The notes beneath the pieces are model-generated. The model saw only the letters and a list, made by a program, of their open reading frames with translations. It searched no databases and had not been told where the DNA came from. Shown here piece by piece: positions 39,790 through 48,187 of a stretch of DNA of 64,000 nt. The translations under genes and the position numbers were made by a program. Source of the DNA: Streptomyces sp. 378 (GTDB taxonomy: Bacteria > Actinomycetota > Actinomycetes > Streptomycetales > Streptomycetaceae); the NCBI RefSeq assembly GCF_030124145.1, contig NZ_JASKMS010000025.1, positions 62,001-126,000 on the forward strand, given 5' to 3'. Position 1 is the stretch's first letter. Every line of letters starts with the position of its first letter.

Positions 39790-41124
39790 TCACGGGCGCC
39801 ACTGCACGCGGTGCTCCGCCAGGTGCGCGAGCACCGCGTGGTTCGCCTCCCAGCCGTCCGGGAACTTCACCACCGTCCCCAGCTGCACCGGCTCCGTCGA
39901 CGGATAGTCGTCCAGCAGGTCGGTCACCCCCGCTCGGCAGACCACGATGCAGGCGTGCCGGTGGCGGGAGGCCAGGACGCACAGGCGGCCGGTCTCCAGG
40001 TGGAAGGCCGTGGCGTCGGGGCGGCCGGACAGGGGGTGGAGGATCACCGTGACGTCGTACTCACGGCCCTGCAGCCGGTTGGCCGTGTCCACGACCACGT
40101 CGGTGACGCCGAGGCCGGCCAGCGCCGAGCGGACCGCCGCCGCCTGGTCCCGGTGGGCCGTGCCGACGGCGATCCGGTCGGCGGTGAGGGGGGAGGTGAA
40201 TGGGGATCGTTCCGAGGTTGCCGCGCCCGCGCGGTCCAGCAGGCGCCGTACCACCGTCGCCACCGCCCGGACCGCCTCCGGGTCCGTGCGCGGGGTGTGC
40301 CGGGCGGGCAGTTCCAGCAGGCCCCAGCCCGCCCCGGCCGCCTCGTCGATCACCCGGTCGGGGGCCGAGCCGTCCGACGGCACCCCGAACGCCAGGGTCC
40401 GGTCACCGTGGCCGGTGCCGCTGCGGAACGGCGTGTACGGGTAGAAGGCGTCCGAGACCAGGGGCGCGGCGGAGGCCGGGAGCCGCCAGGAGACCGGCAG
40501 CCGGTGCTGCGGAAGGTCCGGGTTGTGCGCCAGCAGGGTCGTCACCGCCGAGGCCGACGGGTCGTAGGACAGGCCCGCCCACTGTTCGCTGCCCACGATC
40601 GCGAACGGATCCAGCTGCCCCGGGTCGCCCACGAACAGCGCCCGCTCGAACAGCCCGGCCACGGCGAGCAGCGCGTCCGAGCGCATCTGGTACGCCTCGT
40701 CGACGATCGCGTGCCGCCACGGTTCGTCGACCTTCACATGCGCCCACTTCGCGGCGGTCGAGAGCGTCACGGCCAGTCCGGCGAGGTCGGCCGCCTTGGC
40801 CGACGTGCGCACGTTCGGCAGCTCGTCGAGCGCCTTGTCGTACGGGTCGGAGTCGCTGCTGTGCAGCCGGCCCACCGGCAGCTCGGGGTTCTTCTCGGCG
40901 AGCCGCAGGACCAGGTCGTCGACCTGGGCGTTGGTCTGCGCCACCACCATCAGCGGGCGGCCCGCCTCGGTCAGTTCCAGCGCCGCGCGGACCACCAGCG
41001 TGGACTTGCCCGCGCCCGGCGGGGAGTCCACGACGACACCGCGCGCGGTGCCCTGCAGCGTGTCGCGCAGGATCGCGTCGGTCGCCTGCGCCGCGGCGGT
41101 CGAGGGATCGAACACCGTGGTCAC
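39790..41124 (-). CDS. SF1 DNA/RNA helicase of a split nuclease-helicase system
   Basis: A 444-residue UvrD/Upf1-like superfamily 1 helicase. Walker A is 'SPPGAGKSTLV' (35-43), Walker B 'AIVDEAYQM' (139-147), motif III 'FVGDPGQLDPF' (164-174), motif V/VI 'VVVDTANRLQGREYDVTVILHPL' and 'LCVLASRHRHACIVV'. It resembles the helicase half of TM0106-type or Dna2-like proteins but is a separate polypeptide. The ATG overlaps the upstream gene by 4 bases (ATGA), showing coupled translation in a three-gene operon with the nuclease at 42704. It probably unwinds a DNA end or R-loop for the nuclease. Confidence 0.82.
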   Translation of the reverse strand: MTTVFDPSTAAAQATDAILRDTLQGTARGVVVDSPPGAGKSTLVVRAALELTEAGRPLMVVAQTNAQVDDLVLRLAEKNPELPVGRLHSSDSDPYDKALDELPNVRTSAKAADLAGLAVTLSTAAKWAHVKVDEPWRHAIVDEAYQMRSDALLAVAGLFERALFVGDPGQLDPFAIVGSEQWAGLSYDPSASAVTTLLAHNPDLPQHRLPVSWRLPASAAPLVSDAFYPYTPFRSGTGHGDRTLAFGVPSDGSAPDRVIDEAAGAGWGLLELPARHTPRTDPEAVRAVATVVRRLLDRAGAATSERSPFTSPLTADRIAVGTAHRDQAAAVRSALAGLGVTDVVVDTANRLQGREYDVTVILHPLSGRPDATAFHLETGRLCVLASRHRHACIVVCRAGVTDLLDDYPSTEPVQLGTVVKFPDGWEANHAVLAHLAEHRVQWRP

Positions 41125-42713
41125 AGCACATCCTCCTCGGTCACCGGGTCGGCGGCCTCCAGGGTCGCCTCACCGGGCGGCCCGCCGTGCGTCCACGGCG
41201 TCCGGTCCGGGTCGGGCAGCTTCGCGCCGCCCCGCTGCTCGTGCTCGAAGAGCGTGAAGCAGACCCGGTCGCCCTTCTCCGGCACCGAACCCGGTTCGGG
41301 CTCCTTGCCGCGGCCCATCTTGTCGAGGACCCGCAGCACCAGGTGCCCGCCGCCCTCCTCGGCCGCGACGAACTCCGCCGCCTGCGGCTTCCCGCCCAGC
41401 GACCGGTACACCCTCGTCCGCTCGCCGAGATGCGGCCGGTCGTCCGTGCGCACCGTGACCAGGGGGCGCGGGGTGGGGCGCTTGCCCTCGCCGTACGCCA
41501 TCACGACGTCGGTGACCTCACCCGCGAACGCCTCCCCGGACAGCCGCCGACCGGCCATCACCAGCGGGTCGTCGAGGGCCTCCTGCGCCTCCAGCCGGGC
41601 CTGTTCGCGCTCGCGCGTGGCCAGCTTGTTCGCCGCGGTGACGGCGTCGTCGCGGCGTGGCTGCGGGGGCTCGCCCGCCAGGACGCGGTCGCGGTGGCCG
41701 GTGAACGACCAGCGGTCGCGGGTCCACCGCTCCTCGATCCGCGTCCCCTCGGGCAGCTCCCGCAGCAGGTCGAGGCCGCGCCAGACCGCGTCCCAGGTGG
41801 GGCGGGTGCGGCTGAGCACCAGGTCGCGGATCTCCCGCTCGGCGGCGGTCAGCGCCCCGAGCCGGTCGTCGGCCTCCAGGCCGTCCTCGGCGGCGGCGAG
41901 GGCGGTGCGGGCCCGGTCGTAGCGCTCGATGGCCGGGGCGAGCAGCTTGTTGTCGAACGCCGGGTCGGTGGCCGGGCCGGCCGGCGGGCAGATCAACTGG
42001 CCCCGCTCGTCGCGCTCCAGCTCGGCGCGCAGCGCGGCCTCGGCGCCGGTGACGCCCTCCGGCGGGTCGATCCAGGCGAGCAGCGCCCCCAGGTGCTGGT
42101 CCTCCAGGGCGGACTGCCCGGTCACCCAGTGCCGGCTCAGCACGTCGGTCATCGCCAGCAGCAGCGAGGAGCCGGGCACCCGGGCCCGCTCCCCGAAGTG
42201 CGTCAGCCACCGCCCGAGCAGCGGCACCCGGGGCGGCGCCGGGTAGGGGGCCTCCGGATCCTGCTCCGCCGTGCGCCGGAACCGCGTCGAGCGCCCGAGC
42301 AGCCGCACGAGGTCGATGCCCGCGCGACTCGGCACGATCAGCTGGGGCGCGTCCGCGCACAGGTCGACCTCGACCTTGACGCGCTTGCCGGTCTCCGGGT
42401 CGGTCTCGGTGCGCTCGGCGGCCTCCACGGCCTCGGCGTACGCGTCGACGTACGGCAGCACGATGTCGGCCAGCTCGGCCAGGAACGCGAACCTGAGGTC
42501 GCGGTCGCGGGGCTGCGGGACGGCCAGCAGGCGCGGCGCGTCCCGGTCGGTGCCCACCAGCGCGCCGAGCGGGGCGCCCGCCTCACCGGCGGTGGTCAGC
42601 GGCACGAACACCAGGGGGCGCTCGCCGAGGTGCCGGTGCCGGACGGTGGCGGCGGGCTGGGCACGGCCGGTGCTGACGGCTTCCAGCCGGGCCAGGGTGG
42701 AGATCAGCGACAC
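41121..42713 (-). CDS. Unknown central component of the nuclease-helicase operon
   Basis: A 530-residue cytosolic protein without a recognised domain. It is rich in Glu, Arg and Leu, with a helical middle ('RYDRARTALAAAEDGLEADDRLGALTAAEREIRDLVLS' and 'AANKLATREREQARLEAQEALDD') that could be coiled coil. The C-terminal part has a possible beta-domain ('LVTVRTDDRPHLGERTRVYRSLGGKPQAAEFVAAEEGGGHLVLRVLDKMG'). It overlaps the nuclease by 10 bases and the helicase by 4. In fused homologues this region would lie between the nuclease and helicase halves, so it may be an adaptor. No function is claimed. Confidence 0.75.
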   Translation of the reverse strand: MSLISTLARLEAVSTGRAQPAATVRHRHLGERPLVFVPLTTAGEAGAPLGALVGTDRDAPRLLAVPQPRDRDLRFAFLAELADIVLPYVDAYAEAVEAAERTETDPETGKRVKVEVDLCADAPQLIVPSRAGIDLVRLLGRSTRFRRTAEQDPEAPYPAPPRVPLLGRWLTHFGERARVPGSSLLLAMTDVLSRHWVTGQSALEDQHLGALLAWIDPPEGVTGAEAALRAELERDERGQLICPPAGPATDPAFDNKLLAPAIERYDRARTALAAAEDGLEADDRLGALTAAEREIRDLVLSRTRPTWDAVWRGLDLLRELPEGTRIEERWTRDRWSFTGHRDRVLAGEPPQPRRDDAVTAANKLATREREQARLEAQEALDDPLVMAGRRLSGEAFAGEVTDVVMAYGEGKRPTPRPLVTVRTDDRPHLGERTRVYRSLGGKPQAAEFVAAEEGGGHLVLRVLDKMGRGKEPEPGSVPEKGDRVCFTLFEHEQRGGAKLPDPDRTPWTHGGPPGEATLEAADPVTEEDVL

Positions 42714-44032
42714 GCCGCCTCCAGCGCCTCGGCGCGCAGGGCGGCCGCCCGCCGCAGGGCCGCCACGGCCGGGTCGTCGGGATCGCCCGCCTCACCGCGC
42801 GCCGCCGCGAGGACGTCCTCCACGGTCGTCAGGCCGCCCAGCTCCGCCCGCGCCGGGCGCCCGAGCGTGGTCACCGCGCCCTCCCGGCGGGACCGGGCCC
42901 GGCAGTGGAACGCCAGCTCGCACGCGGACAGGCACTCGGGCGCGTACGCCGCCGGGACCGACTCCACGGCCGCCGACAGGTCCTCCGCGGGAAGCTCGGG
43001 CGAGAAGCACGTGCCCTCGGGGAGCGCGTCGGCGATCTCCTCGATACGGGTCAGCCGGGCCAGCTGGCGGGCCGTCACCGCCCGCTGCTTGCGGATGTCG
43101 ACGGCGGACGCGGCCGGCAGGTTGGAGAAGTCCCGCGGGCAGACCAGCAGGATCCGGTGCCGCACGCGCGGGGCCCCGCCCGGGGTGCTCGGCCTCGGGG
43201 ACGCTTCAGCCGGGGCCGAGGAGTCGACCGGGCTCGACCCTTCGGGCCTCGGCGCGCTCACCCCCTCGGCACCGGCGCGCCCCTCCGGCTCCGCGCCGAG
43301 ACGCGCCGCGACCTCCTCCAGGGCCAGCACGTAGACCGCCGCCTGCCGGGCCGCCGCCCCGACCTTCGCCGGGTCCGCCGAACCGTCCAGCAGCGGGAAC
43401 GACTTGATCTCCACCACCGTCCAGCTGCCGTCCGGATGCACCACCACCGCGTCGGGCTCCAGGAAGGCGGGAGAGCCCGCCACGTCCAGCGCGAGCATCG
43501 GATGGTCGAGCAGCGTCCACGCGCCCGGGTGCGCGGCGGCCTCCCGCAGCTCCAGCGCCGTACGGGCCGTGCGCCCCTGGGGGCCGGTCGCGGTCAGGTC
43601 GGGCACGCGCGCCTGCGTGGGCGGCTCGGCGGACCGGTCGAGCTTCTCGTGCACCAGCCGCAGCAGCTCCGCGCCGCCGTCGGCCTTGACCTTCGCCTCG
43701 AAGGCGTTGCCTCTGGTGAGCGCGAACTGCGACTGCCCGAAGGCGGACGGCGAGCCCAGGGCGCTCGCCAGCGCCGCCTTGTTCACGCCGGCGCCGTCGA
43801 GGATCGCGCGCCGCGCACAACCGGGGTTGGCGGCCAGCGCGGCCAGGGCGCGCGCGTCCAGCGCCTTCGCGGGTACGTCGGGGCCGCGCAGCTCAGCGAG
43901 CCTTCCCCAAGCTCTCGACTGCGCTCGAGCAGGGGAGACCCCTGTCCGGAGCGCCGTCCCCCGCGTCCTGGGGAGAGGCACCCGGCTCGGTTCCCGCTCC
44001 GACCGACTCGCGCTGCCGTGGAATTCGCTCAC
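42704..44032 (-). CDS. RecB/Cas4-like PD-(D/E)XK nuclease with putative Fe-S cluster
   Basis: A 442-residue nuclease. The PD-(D/E)XK core is 'AFLEPDAVVVHPDGSWTVVEIKSFPLLDG' (Asp194, Glu208, Lys210, counting from GTG 44032). A cysteine before the core ('NPGCARRAIL', Cys72) and three after ('ECLSACELAFHCRAR', Cys367, 371, 377) match the 4Fe-4S arrangement of Cas4, AddB and TM0106-type RecB-like nucleases. A Pro/Ser/Glu-rich insert lies between them. The start is uncertain: TTG 44062, GTG 44032 and GTG 43981 are in frame, and all overlap the 3' end of the PAP2 gene, where a dispersed repeat sits. It heads an operon with an unknown protein and an SF1 helicase. Confidence 0.8.
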   Translation of the reverse strand: MSEFHGSASRSEREPSRVPLPRTRGTALRTGVSPARAQSRAWGRLAELRGPDVPAKALDARALAALAANPGCARRAILDGAGVNKAALASALGSPSAFGQSQFALTRGNAFEAKVKADGGAELLRLVHEKLDRSAEPPTQARVPDLTATGPQGRTARTALELREAAAHPGAWTLLDHPMLALDVAGSPAFLEPDAVVVHPDGSWTVVEIKSFPLLDGSADPAKVGAAARQAAVYVLALEEVAARLGAEPEGRAGAEGVSAPRPEGSSPVDSSAPAEASPRPSTPGGAPRVRHRILLVCPRDFSNLPAASAVDIRKQRAVTARQLARLTRIEEIADALPEGTCFSPELPAEDLSAAVESVPAAYAPECLSACELAFHCRARSRREGAVTTLGRPARAELGGLTTVEDVLAAARGEAGDPDDPAVAALRRAAALRAEALEAACR

Positions 44033-44882
44033 CCGCGGAAGTCTGGCATCCGGCACTGACAATCGGGGAACCCGCGGCGGAAGAGTCCGCCGTGACCGGT
44101 GCGGCAGACGGCACGAACCGTGCCTTGACCCGGTCCGCGGCGCGCATCACGCGGGGTGCCAGCAGCAGCCCGACGCCCATGACGGCCGCGCCCGCGACCG
44201 CGTCGAGGAAGTAGTGGTTGGCGGTGCCCATGACCACGATCGTGGTGATCAGGGGGTAGGCGACACCGGCCGTCTTCATCAGGCGCGTACCGCCGTGACG
44301 CCAGAGCATCACCCCGCACCACAGGGCCCAGCCCACGTGCAGACTCGGCATGGCCGCGTACTGGTTGGTCATGTCCCCCATGCCGCGCGGCGCGCTCGCC
44401 GCGCCGCCCCACCAGCCGTACGAGCTGTACTGAGCCATCGTGTCCACGAAGCCGTGGCTCGCGTCGAGGAGCCGGGGCGGGCAGGTCGGCAGCAGCGTGA
44501 AGCCGATCAGGCCGATGAGGGTGGACGTCATCAGCCAGGTGCGCGCGGCGCGGTAGCGCACGGCGCGGGAGCGGAAGAGCCACACCAGGACGGCCGGTGT
44601 GACCAGGTAGTGCAGCGACGCGTACCAGAAGTCGGCGGGTATGCCGATCCACGCCTCGCGTGTGAAGAGGCGGTTGAGCGGGTGCTCGAAGTTGAGATAC
44701 AGCGCCTTCTCGAAGCGCAGGATCGTCAGACCGTGGTCGACCGCGCCGGAGACGTCACCGCGGGCGAGGAGCCGGCCGGCCGAGTAGCACGCGTACACCA
44801 GCAGGATCAGCGGCAGCTCGGTCCACCAGCGCAGCCTGGGCGCGGGGGCCGCCTCGGTGCCCGGTGTCTCGGTGTGCGGCAT
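43893..44882 (-). CDS. PAP2-superfamily membrane phosphatase/transferase (AUR1-like)
   Basis: A 329-residue integral membrane protein with about six helices, starting at ATG 44882. The PAP2 signatures are 'YLVTPAVLVWLFRSRAVRYRAARTW', 'QYAAMPSLHVGWALWCG' (SLH) and 'VVMGTANHYFLDAVAGA' (His and Asp). The 'LLPTCPPRL' motif is that of AUR1/inositol-phosphorylceramide-synthase-like members. The last 70 residues are Ser/Gly/Pro-rich and end in a dispersed repeat ('SSAVESLGKAR'), so the native C-terminus was probably shorter. The upstream ends of transcription are divergent from the histidine phosphatase. Lipid substrate unknown. Confidence 0.85.
   Translation of the reverse strand: MPHTETPGTEAAPAPRLRWWTELPLILLVYACYSAGRLLARGDVSGAVDHGLTILRFEKALYLNFEHPLNRLFTREAWIGIPADFWYASLHYLVTPAVLVWLFRSRAVRYRAARTWLMTSTLIGLIGFTLLPTCPPRLLDASHGFVDTMAQYSSYGWWGGAASAPRGMGDMTNQYAAMPSLHVGWALWCGVMLWRHGGTRLMKTAGVAYPLITTIVVMGTANHYFLDAVAGAAVMGVGLLLAPRVMRAADRVKARFVPSAAPVTADSSAAGSPIVSAGCQTSAGERIPRQRESVGAGTEPGASPQDAGDGAPDRGLPCSSAVESLGKAR
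43905..43947. repeat. Dispersed Streptomyces repeat (copy B) at PAP2/nuclease junction
   Basis: CCCCAAGCTCTCGACTGCGC followed by TCGAGCAGGGGAGACCCC. It is the same element as 20431-20470 with about six differences. Here it encodes the last residues of PAP2 in one frame and residues near the nuclease N-terminus in the other, confusing both gene ends. Confidence 0.7.
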
Positions 44883-45083
44883 CCGATCGTCCTCCCCCTT
44901 CAGTTCAGTCTCGTAGCCCGGTCGGCCGTGCCACTTTACGGTGTGCGCGCCCGCCACGAGGGGGCGCCTCCGGACCTCGAAGACGCAGAGATCGCCCCCC
45001 GGGTTGCCTGCGGCGGCCGTGCGCGATGATGGAGGAGTCCCCCTTGCAGTTCCTCTTGCGTTCCTCTTCCGGAAAGGTGCCTC

Positions 45084-45677
45084 ATGGCCGCGCGCATCCT
45101 GCTGGCCCGCCACGGACAGACCGAGTGGTCCCTGTCCGGCAGACACACGGGCAGGACCGATGTGCCGCTCCTGGAGGAGGGCCGGCGCGGCGCCAAGCTG
45201 CTCGGCGAGCGCCTGCACCGGGCACCGTACGAGGGTCTGGCCGGGGTCGAGGTGCGCACCAGCCCGCTGGCACGCGCGCGTGAGACCTGCGAGCTGGCCG
45301 GTTTCGGCGACCGCGCCCGGACCTGGGACGCGCTGCTGGAATGGGACTACGGGGCGTACGAGGGCATGACCCCCGCGGACATCCAGGCCGTCCGGCCCGG
45401 CTGGCTGATCTGGCGCGACGGTGTGCCGGACGGGGAGTCACTCGCCGAGGTCACGGCCCGGGCCGACGAGGTGGTCTCCTGGGCACGCGCCGAGGACCGC
45501 GACGTCCTGGTCTTCGCCCACGGGCACATCCTGCGCTCCATCGGGGCGCGGTGGCTCGGCCTCCCGGTCGACTTCGCGGCCCGGATACGGCTGAACCCGA
45601 CCTCGCTGTCCGTGCTGGGCTGGGCCTACGGGGAGCCCGCGATCGAGAGCTGGAACGACCTGGGGCACCTCGCCTGA
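45084..45677 (+). CDS. Histidine phosphatase (phosphoglycerate mutase-like)
   Basis: A 197-residue branch-1 histidine phosphatase: phospho-His in 'ILLARHGQTEWSLSGRHTGRTDVPL' (RHG motif near residues 9-11), Arg in 'VRTSPLARARETCEL', Glu in 'DALLEWDYGAYEGMT' and the second His in 'VLVFAHGHILRSIGARWLGLP'. Likely dephosphorylates a small metabolite; the members with this pattern are often acid or sugar-phosphate phosphatases. GGAAAGG lies 8 bases before the ATG. It is convergent with the NsdA-like regulator, with a large inverted repeat between. Confidence 0.9.
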   Translation: MAARILLARHGQTEWSLSGRHTGRTDVPLLEEGRRGAKLLGERLHRAPYEGLAGVEVRTSPLARARETCELAGFGDRARTWDALLEWDYGAYEGMTPADIQAVRPGWLIWRDGVPDGESLAEVTARADEVVSWARAEDRDVLVFAHGHILRSIGARWLGLPVDFAARIRLNPTSLSVLGWAYGEPAIESWNDLGHLA

Positions 45678-45701
45678 GGCGGGCCCGCGCCGCCCTCCGG
45701 T

Positions 45702-45940
45702 GCCGCGGCAGGCAACGTTCGCCCGTTGAGGAACGGCGTCGGCTGCGTGCTCTCGGCGGGCCGGCCGGACGTCGTCGTACGGGACGTCCTCGGGCTTTGG
45801 GCCGGTGCGGCGGCGGGGGCCCCTCCCGTTCGAGCGCATCCGGAACGGGGGAGCGTCCCAGGCGTCGCGGCGGGGCCGCGCAGCCGGGAACGGGGGAGCG
45901 TGCCGGGTGTCGCGGCGGGGCGAACGTTGCCTGCCGCGGC
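45702..45940. repeat. Long inverted repeat enclosing direct repeats, between convergent genes
   Basis: The 23-bp sequence at 45702-45724 is the exact reverse complement of 45918-45940. The 193-bp interior holds two 36-bp direct repeats (45841-45876 and 45886-45921, 32 of 36 alike), the second running into the right arm. No coding frame stands out. Possible roles are a giant terminator hairpin, a MITE-like insertion, or a source of identical 3' UTRs on the two convergent transcripts. Confidence 0.75.
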
Positions 45941-45941
45941 C

Positions 45942-47411
45942 TCAGGTCATCCGCGGGGACGAGGCGTGCCTCTCCAGGAACGCCGACACCCCGGACGCCC
46001 TGCGATGCGGCAGCAGGACCCGCGCCGTGGCCGCCAGCATGGTCTGCACGCGGGACGACTGGACCTCCTCCAGCAGATCCAGCACCCGCATCCCCGCCAC
46101 CGCGGCCTCGTCCGGCCGGCCACCGCGCGCGAGGTCGTCCGCCAGCTCCGCCGTGTAGAGGGCGATGTTCCGGGTGAAGTGCGGATCCTGCAGCTCGGCC
46201 GCGCGCCGCGCATGCCGTGCCGCCCGGGGCCAGTCACCGAGCGTGGACCAGCACTGTGCCTCCAGGCCCTCCAATTCGGCCTCGCCGTAGAAGCTCATCC
46301 ACTCGGGGTCGGCGTCCGAGGGGCCCCGTTCGAAGAAGGCCTGCGCTCGGGCCAGCGCCTGCTCGCAGCCCACCCGGTCGGCGAGCCCCGCCCAGCCGCC
46401 CGCCTCGCGCAGGGAGAGCAGCGACATCAGCCGGGCCGAGCCCACCGGCCGGGCGACGCGCTGCGCGGCCTGGGCGGCCCGGACCGCCTCGCGCGGCCGG
46501 CCCGCGTCGCGCGCGAGGAACGCCGTGTTGCAGAAGGCGTGCGCCTCCAGGCCCGGGTCGCCGGTCATCCGGGCGGTCGCCAGTGCCTCCGCGTAGTGGG
46601 AGCGGGCGTCGTCGAAGCGCCCCGAGTCGTGGGCCAGCCAGCCCACGGAGATGGCCAGTTCACCGGCGCCCGAGTAGAGCCGGTCAGCGGTCGTCTGCCG
46701 GGTCGCGCCGGCGTCCAGCAGGGTGTAGGCGGCCCGCAGCGGGGCGGCGGCGCGACGGTAGAGACCGTCGGCCCCGTGCCGGTCGTCCAGCAGCCGGATC
46801 CGGCGGACGGCTTCTTCCAGGGCACCCGCGTCACTCGCCCCTGCGCGGTGCACGGGGCGCTGTGCCGCCGTCGCGTCGAGGGCGAGGCCGACAGGCCCCA
46901 GTGAGGCGGCGGCCACCGTGGCGCCTCCGCCGGTCATGAACGCGCGACGTAGCACGTCGCTCTCCTCGTAGGTGTCGTGCGGGTGGTGCGGGTGGTGCGG
47001 GTGGTGCGGGTCGTACGGGTTCTGCGGTGTATACGGCTCGCACGCCCCGCTGGTCTCACTCGTGGCGTGCGCCGGGTTCGCGGTGCGCGTCAGGGGCGCG
47101 TGATCGATGTCGCGCGCCCGGCGCCCGCGTACCGACGAGCGGGGCGCGAACCCGAGATCGGTGAGTGTGCGGCCTGGGAACATGTGCAGGAACACCCGTT
47201 CGTACGCGTAGTTGGGGCAGCGGATCTCGCCCGCCTCGACCCGGCCGATGTACCGCGCGTCACAGCTGACCTGCTCGCCGATCTCGAGTCCGGCCCGGCG
47301 GATCGCCGCGGCGAACTCGGCCGGTGAGCGCTGTCCGCGCAGTCGCCGGAAGACGAGGTTCGGCCGTGCGGGCCGATCGGATGGAGACGAGGTCAGCGGT
47401 GACGACGCCAT
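45942..47411 (-). CDS. NsdA-like TPR transcriptional regulator
   Basis: A 489-residue regulator. An N-terminal HTH-like segment ('SPAEFAAAIRRAGLEIGEQVSCDARYIGRVEAGEIRCPNYAYERVF') is followed by a His-Pro-rich linker (several PHH units encoded by a 9-bp repeat near 46975-47015), a hydrophobic 'FMTGGGATVAAASLGPVGLALDA' and TPR-like helices ('RTTADRLYSGAGELAISVGWLAHDSGRFDDARSHYAEALATAR' and similar). This is the architecture of NsdA and related negative regulators of development and antibiotic production in Streptomyces. The ATG at 47411 has GAGGA upstream. It is a paralogue, not nsdA itself. Confidence 0.82.
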   Translation of the reverse strand: MASSPLTSSPSDRPARPNLVFRRLRGQRSPAEFAAAIRRAGLEIGEQVSCDARYIGRVEAGEIRCPNYAYERVFLHMFPGRTLTDLGFAPRSSVRGRRARDIDHAPLTRTANPAHATSETSGACEPYTPQNPYDPHHPHHPHHPHDTYEESDVLRRAFMTGGGATVAAASLGPVGLALDATAAQRPVHRAGASDAGALEEAVRRIRLLDDRHGADGLYRRAAAPLRAAYTLLDAGATRQTTADRLYSGAGELAISVGWLAHDSGRFDDARSHYAEALATARMTGDPGLEAHAFCNTAFLARDAGRPREAVRAAQAAQRVARPVGSARLMSLLSLREAGGWAGLADRVGCEQALARAQAFFERGPSDADPEWMSFYGEAELEGLEAQCWSTLGDWPRAARHARRAAELQDPHFTRNIALYTAELADDLARGGRPDEAAVAGMRVLDLLEEVQSSRVQTMLAATARVLLPHRRASGVSAFLERHASSPRMT

Positions 47412-47709
47412 GGCCGGGTCCTCTCGTGCGAACCGTCGAACCATGCCGGATTCGAGGCGGACTGCTGCGAGTTGTCCGCATAGTCTGCCCCGTGTCCGGC
47501 GGGCAAGAACGTACCTGCTGTGATGGAGCCACCACGCTGGGTTTGGCTACAAACCGGATATCTCATCCGTGATCTGCCATGAAGTGCCATCCTTTGCGGC
47601 TGACTTCCGCCGTAGCCGTTGACGGGCCGGCCGCGTTGAACCCTGCGGACCGGGAGCCCCCGACTCCCGACCGCTCGTCCAAGCAGGGGTTTTCGTGGTG
47701 GAGGCCGGG

Positions 47710-48117
47710 ATGAAGACCAGCCGGATCAACGATCCTCGTCCGCGACCGGGCGGACCGCCGGGCGCACCGGCCGTCGGCTGCGATGTGGTGACGGTGTCGG
47801 CGCGGCAGGGGCTGGAGGCGGTCGACATCCTGCGGCGCGGGCCGGGCGACGCCGTGGGATCCGTACTGCACGACGACGGCGGCGACACCCTCGGCTTCCT
47901 GGTCCCGCCGGGGACGGCGGCCGCGTGGGACGTGCCGGGGAGCACCTGCACCGAGACCGACGGACGCGGACCGACCCTGGCGCCCGAGCCTCCCGTGGAG
48001 GGTTCGGACTGGCTGTTGCCACCCGGCGAGGCCGACCTCGCTACGGACCCCGCGGTGCTGCGCGAGGCCCTCGGGGAGGCGGCCCGGATTCTCAGGGCGG
48101 CGGACAGCTGCCGCTGA
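47710..48117 (+). CDS. Hypothetical protein, Streptomyces-specific
   Basis: A 135-residue protein with 'VGCDVVTVSARQGLEAVDILRRGPGDAVGSVLHDDGGDTLGFLVPPGTAAAWDVPGSTC' and 'DWLLPPGEADLATDPAVLREALGEAARILRAA'. It is acidic, without a membrane segment or signal. The ATG at 47710 has GGTGGAGG upstream; GTG 47695 is possible. From recall this pattern occurs in small Streptomyces proteins next to BldD- or Whi-linked regulators, but no function is known. It is divergent from the NsdA-like gene. Confidence 0.6.
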   Translation: MKTSRINDPRPRPGGPPGAPAVGCDVVTVSARQGLEAVDILRRGPGDAVGSVLHDDGGDTLGFLVPPGTAAAWDVPGSTCTETDGRGPTLAPEPPVEGSDWLLPPGEADLATDPAVLREALGEAARILRAADSCR

Positions 48118-48187
48118 GGCCTCCTCCGGTACCGGGCGGCAGCGGGAGCGTGCGCCCCGCTCGGCGGGACACCCCGATAATGAGCCC

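Noticed and set aside
40200..43334. A 1044-codon plus-strand frame opposite the nuclease-helicase operon
   Set aside because: Composition is Arg/Pro/Ala-rich with no domains; the minus strand encodes Walker and PD-(D/E)XK motifs.
46952..47044. CRISPR-like short repeats in the regulator gene
   Set aside because: The repeats are 9 bp, contiguous and in frame, encoding a His-Pro linker.
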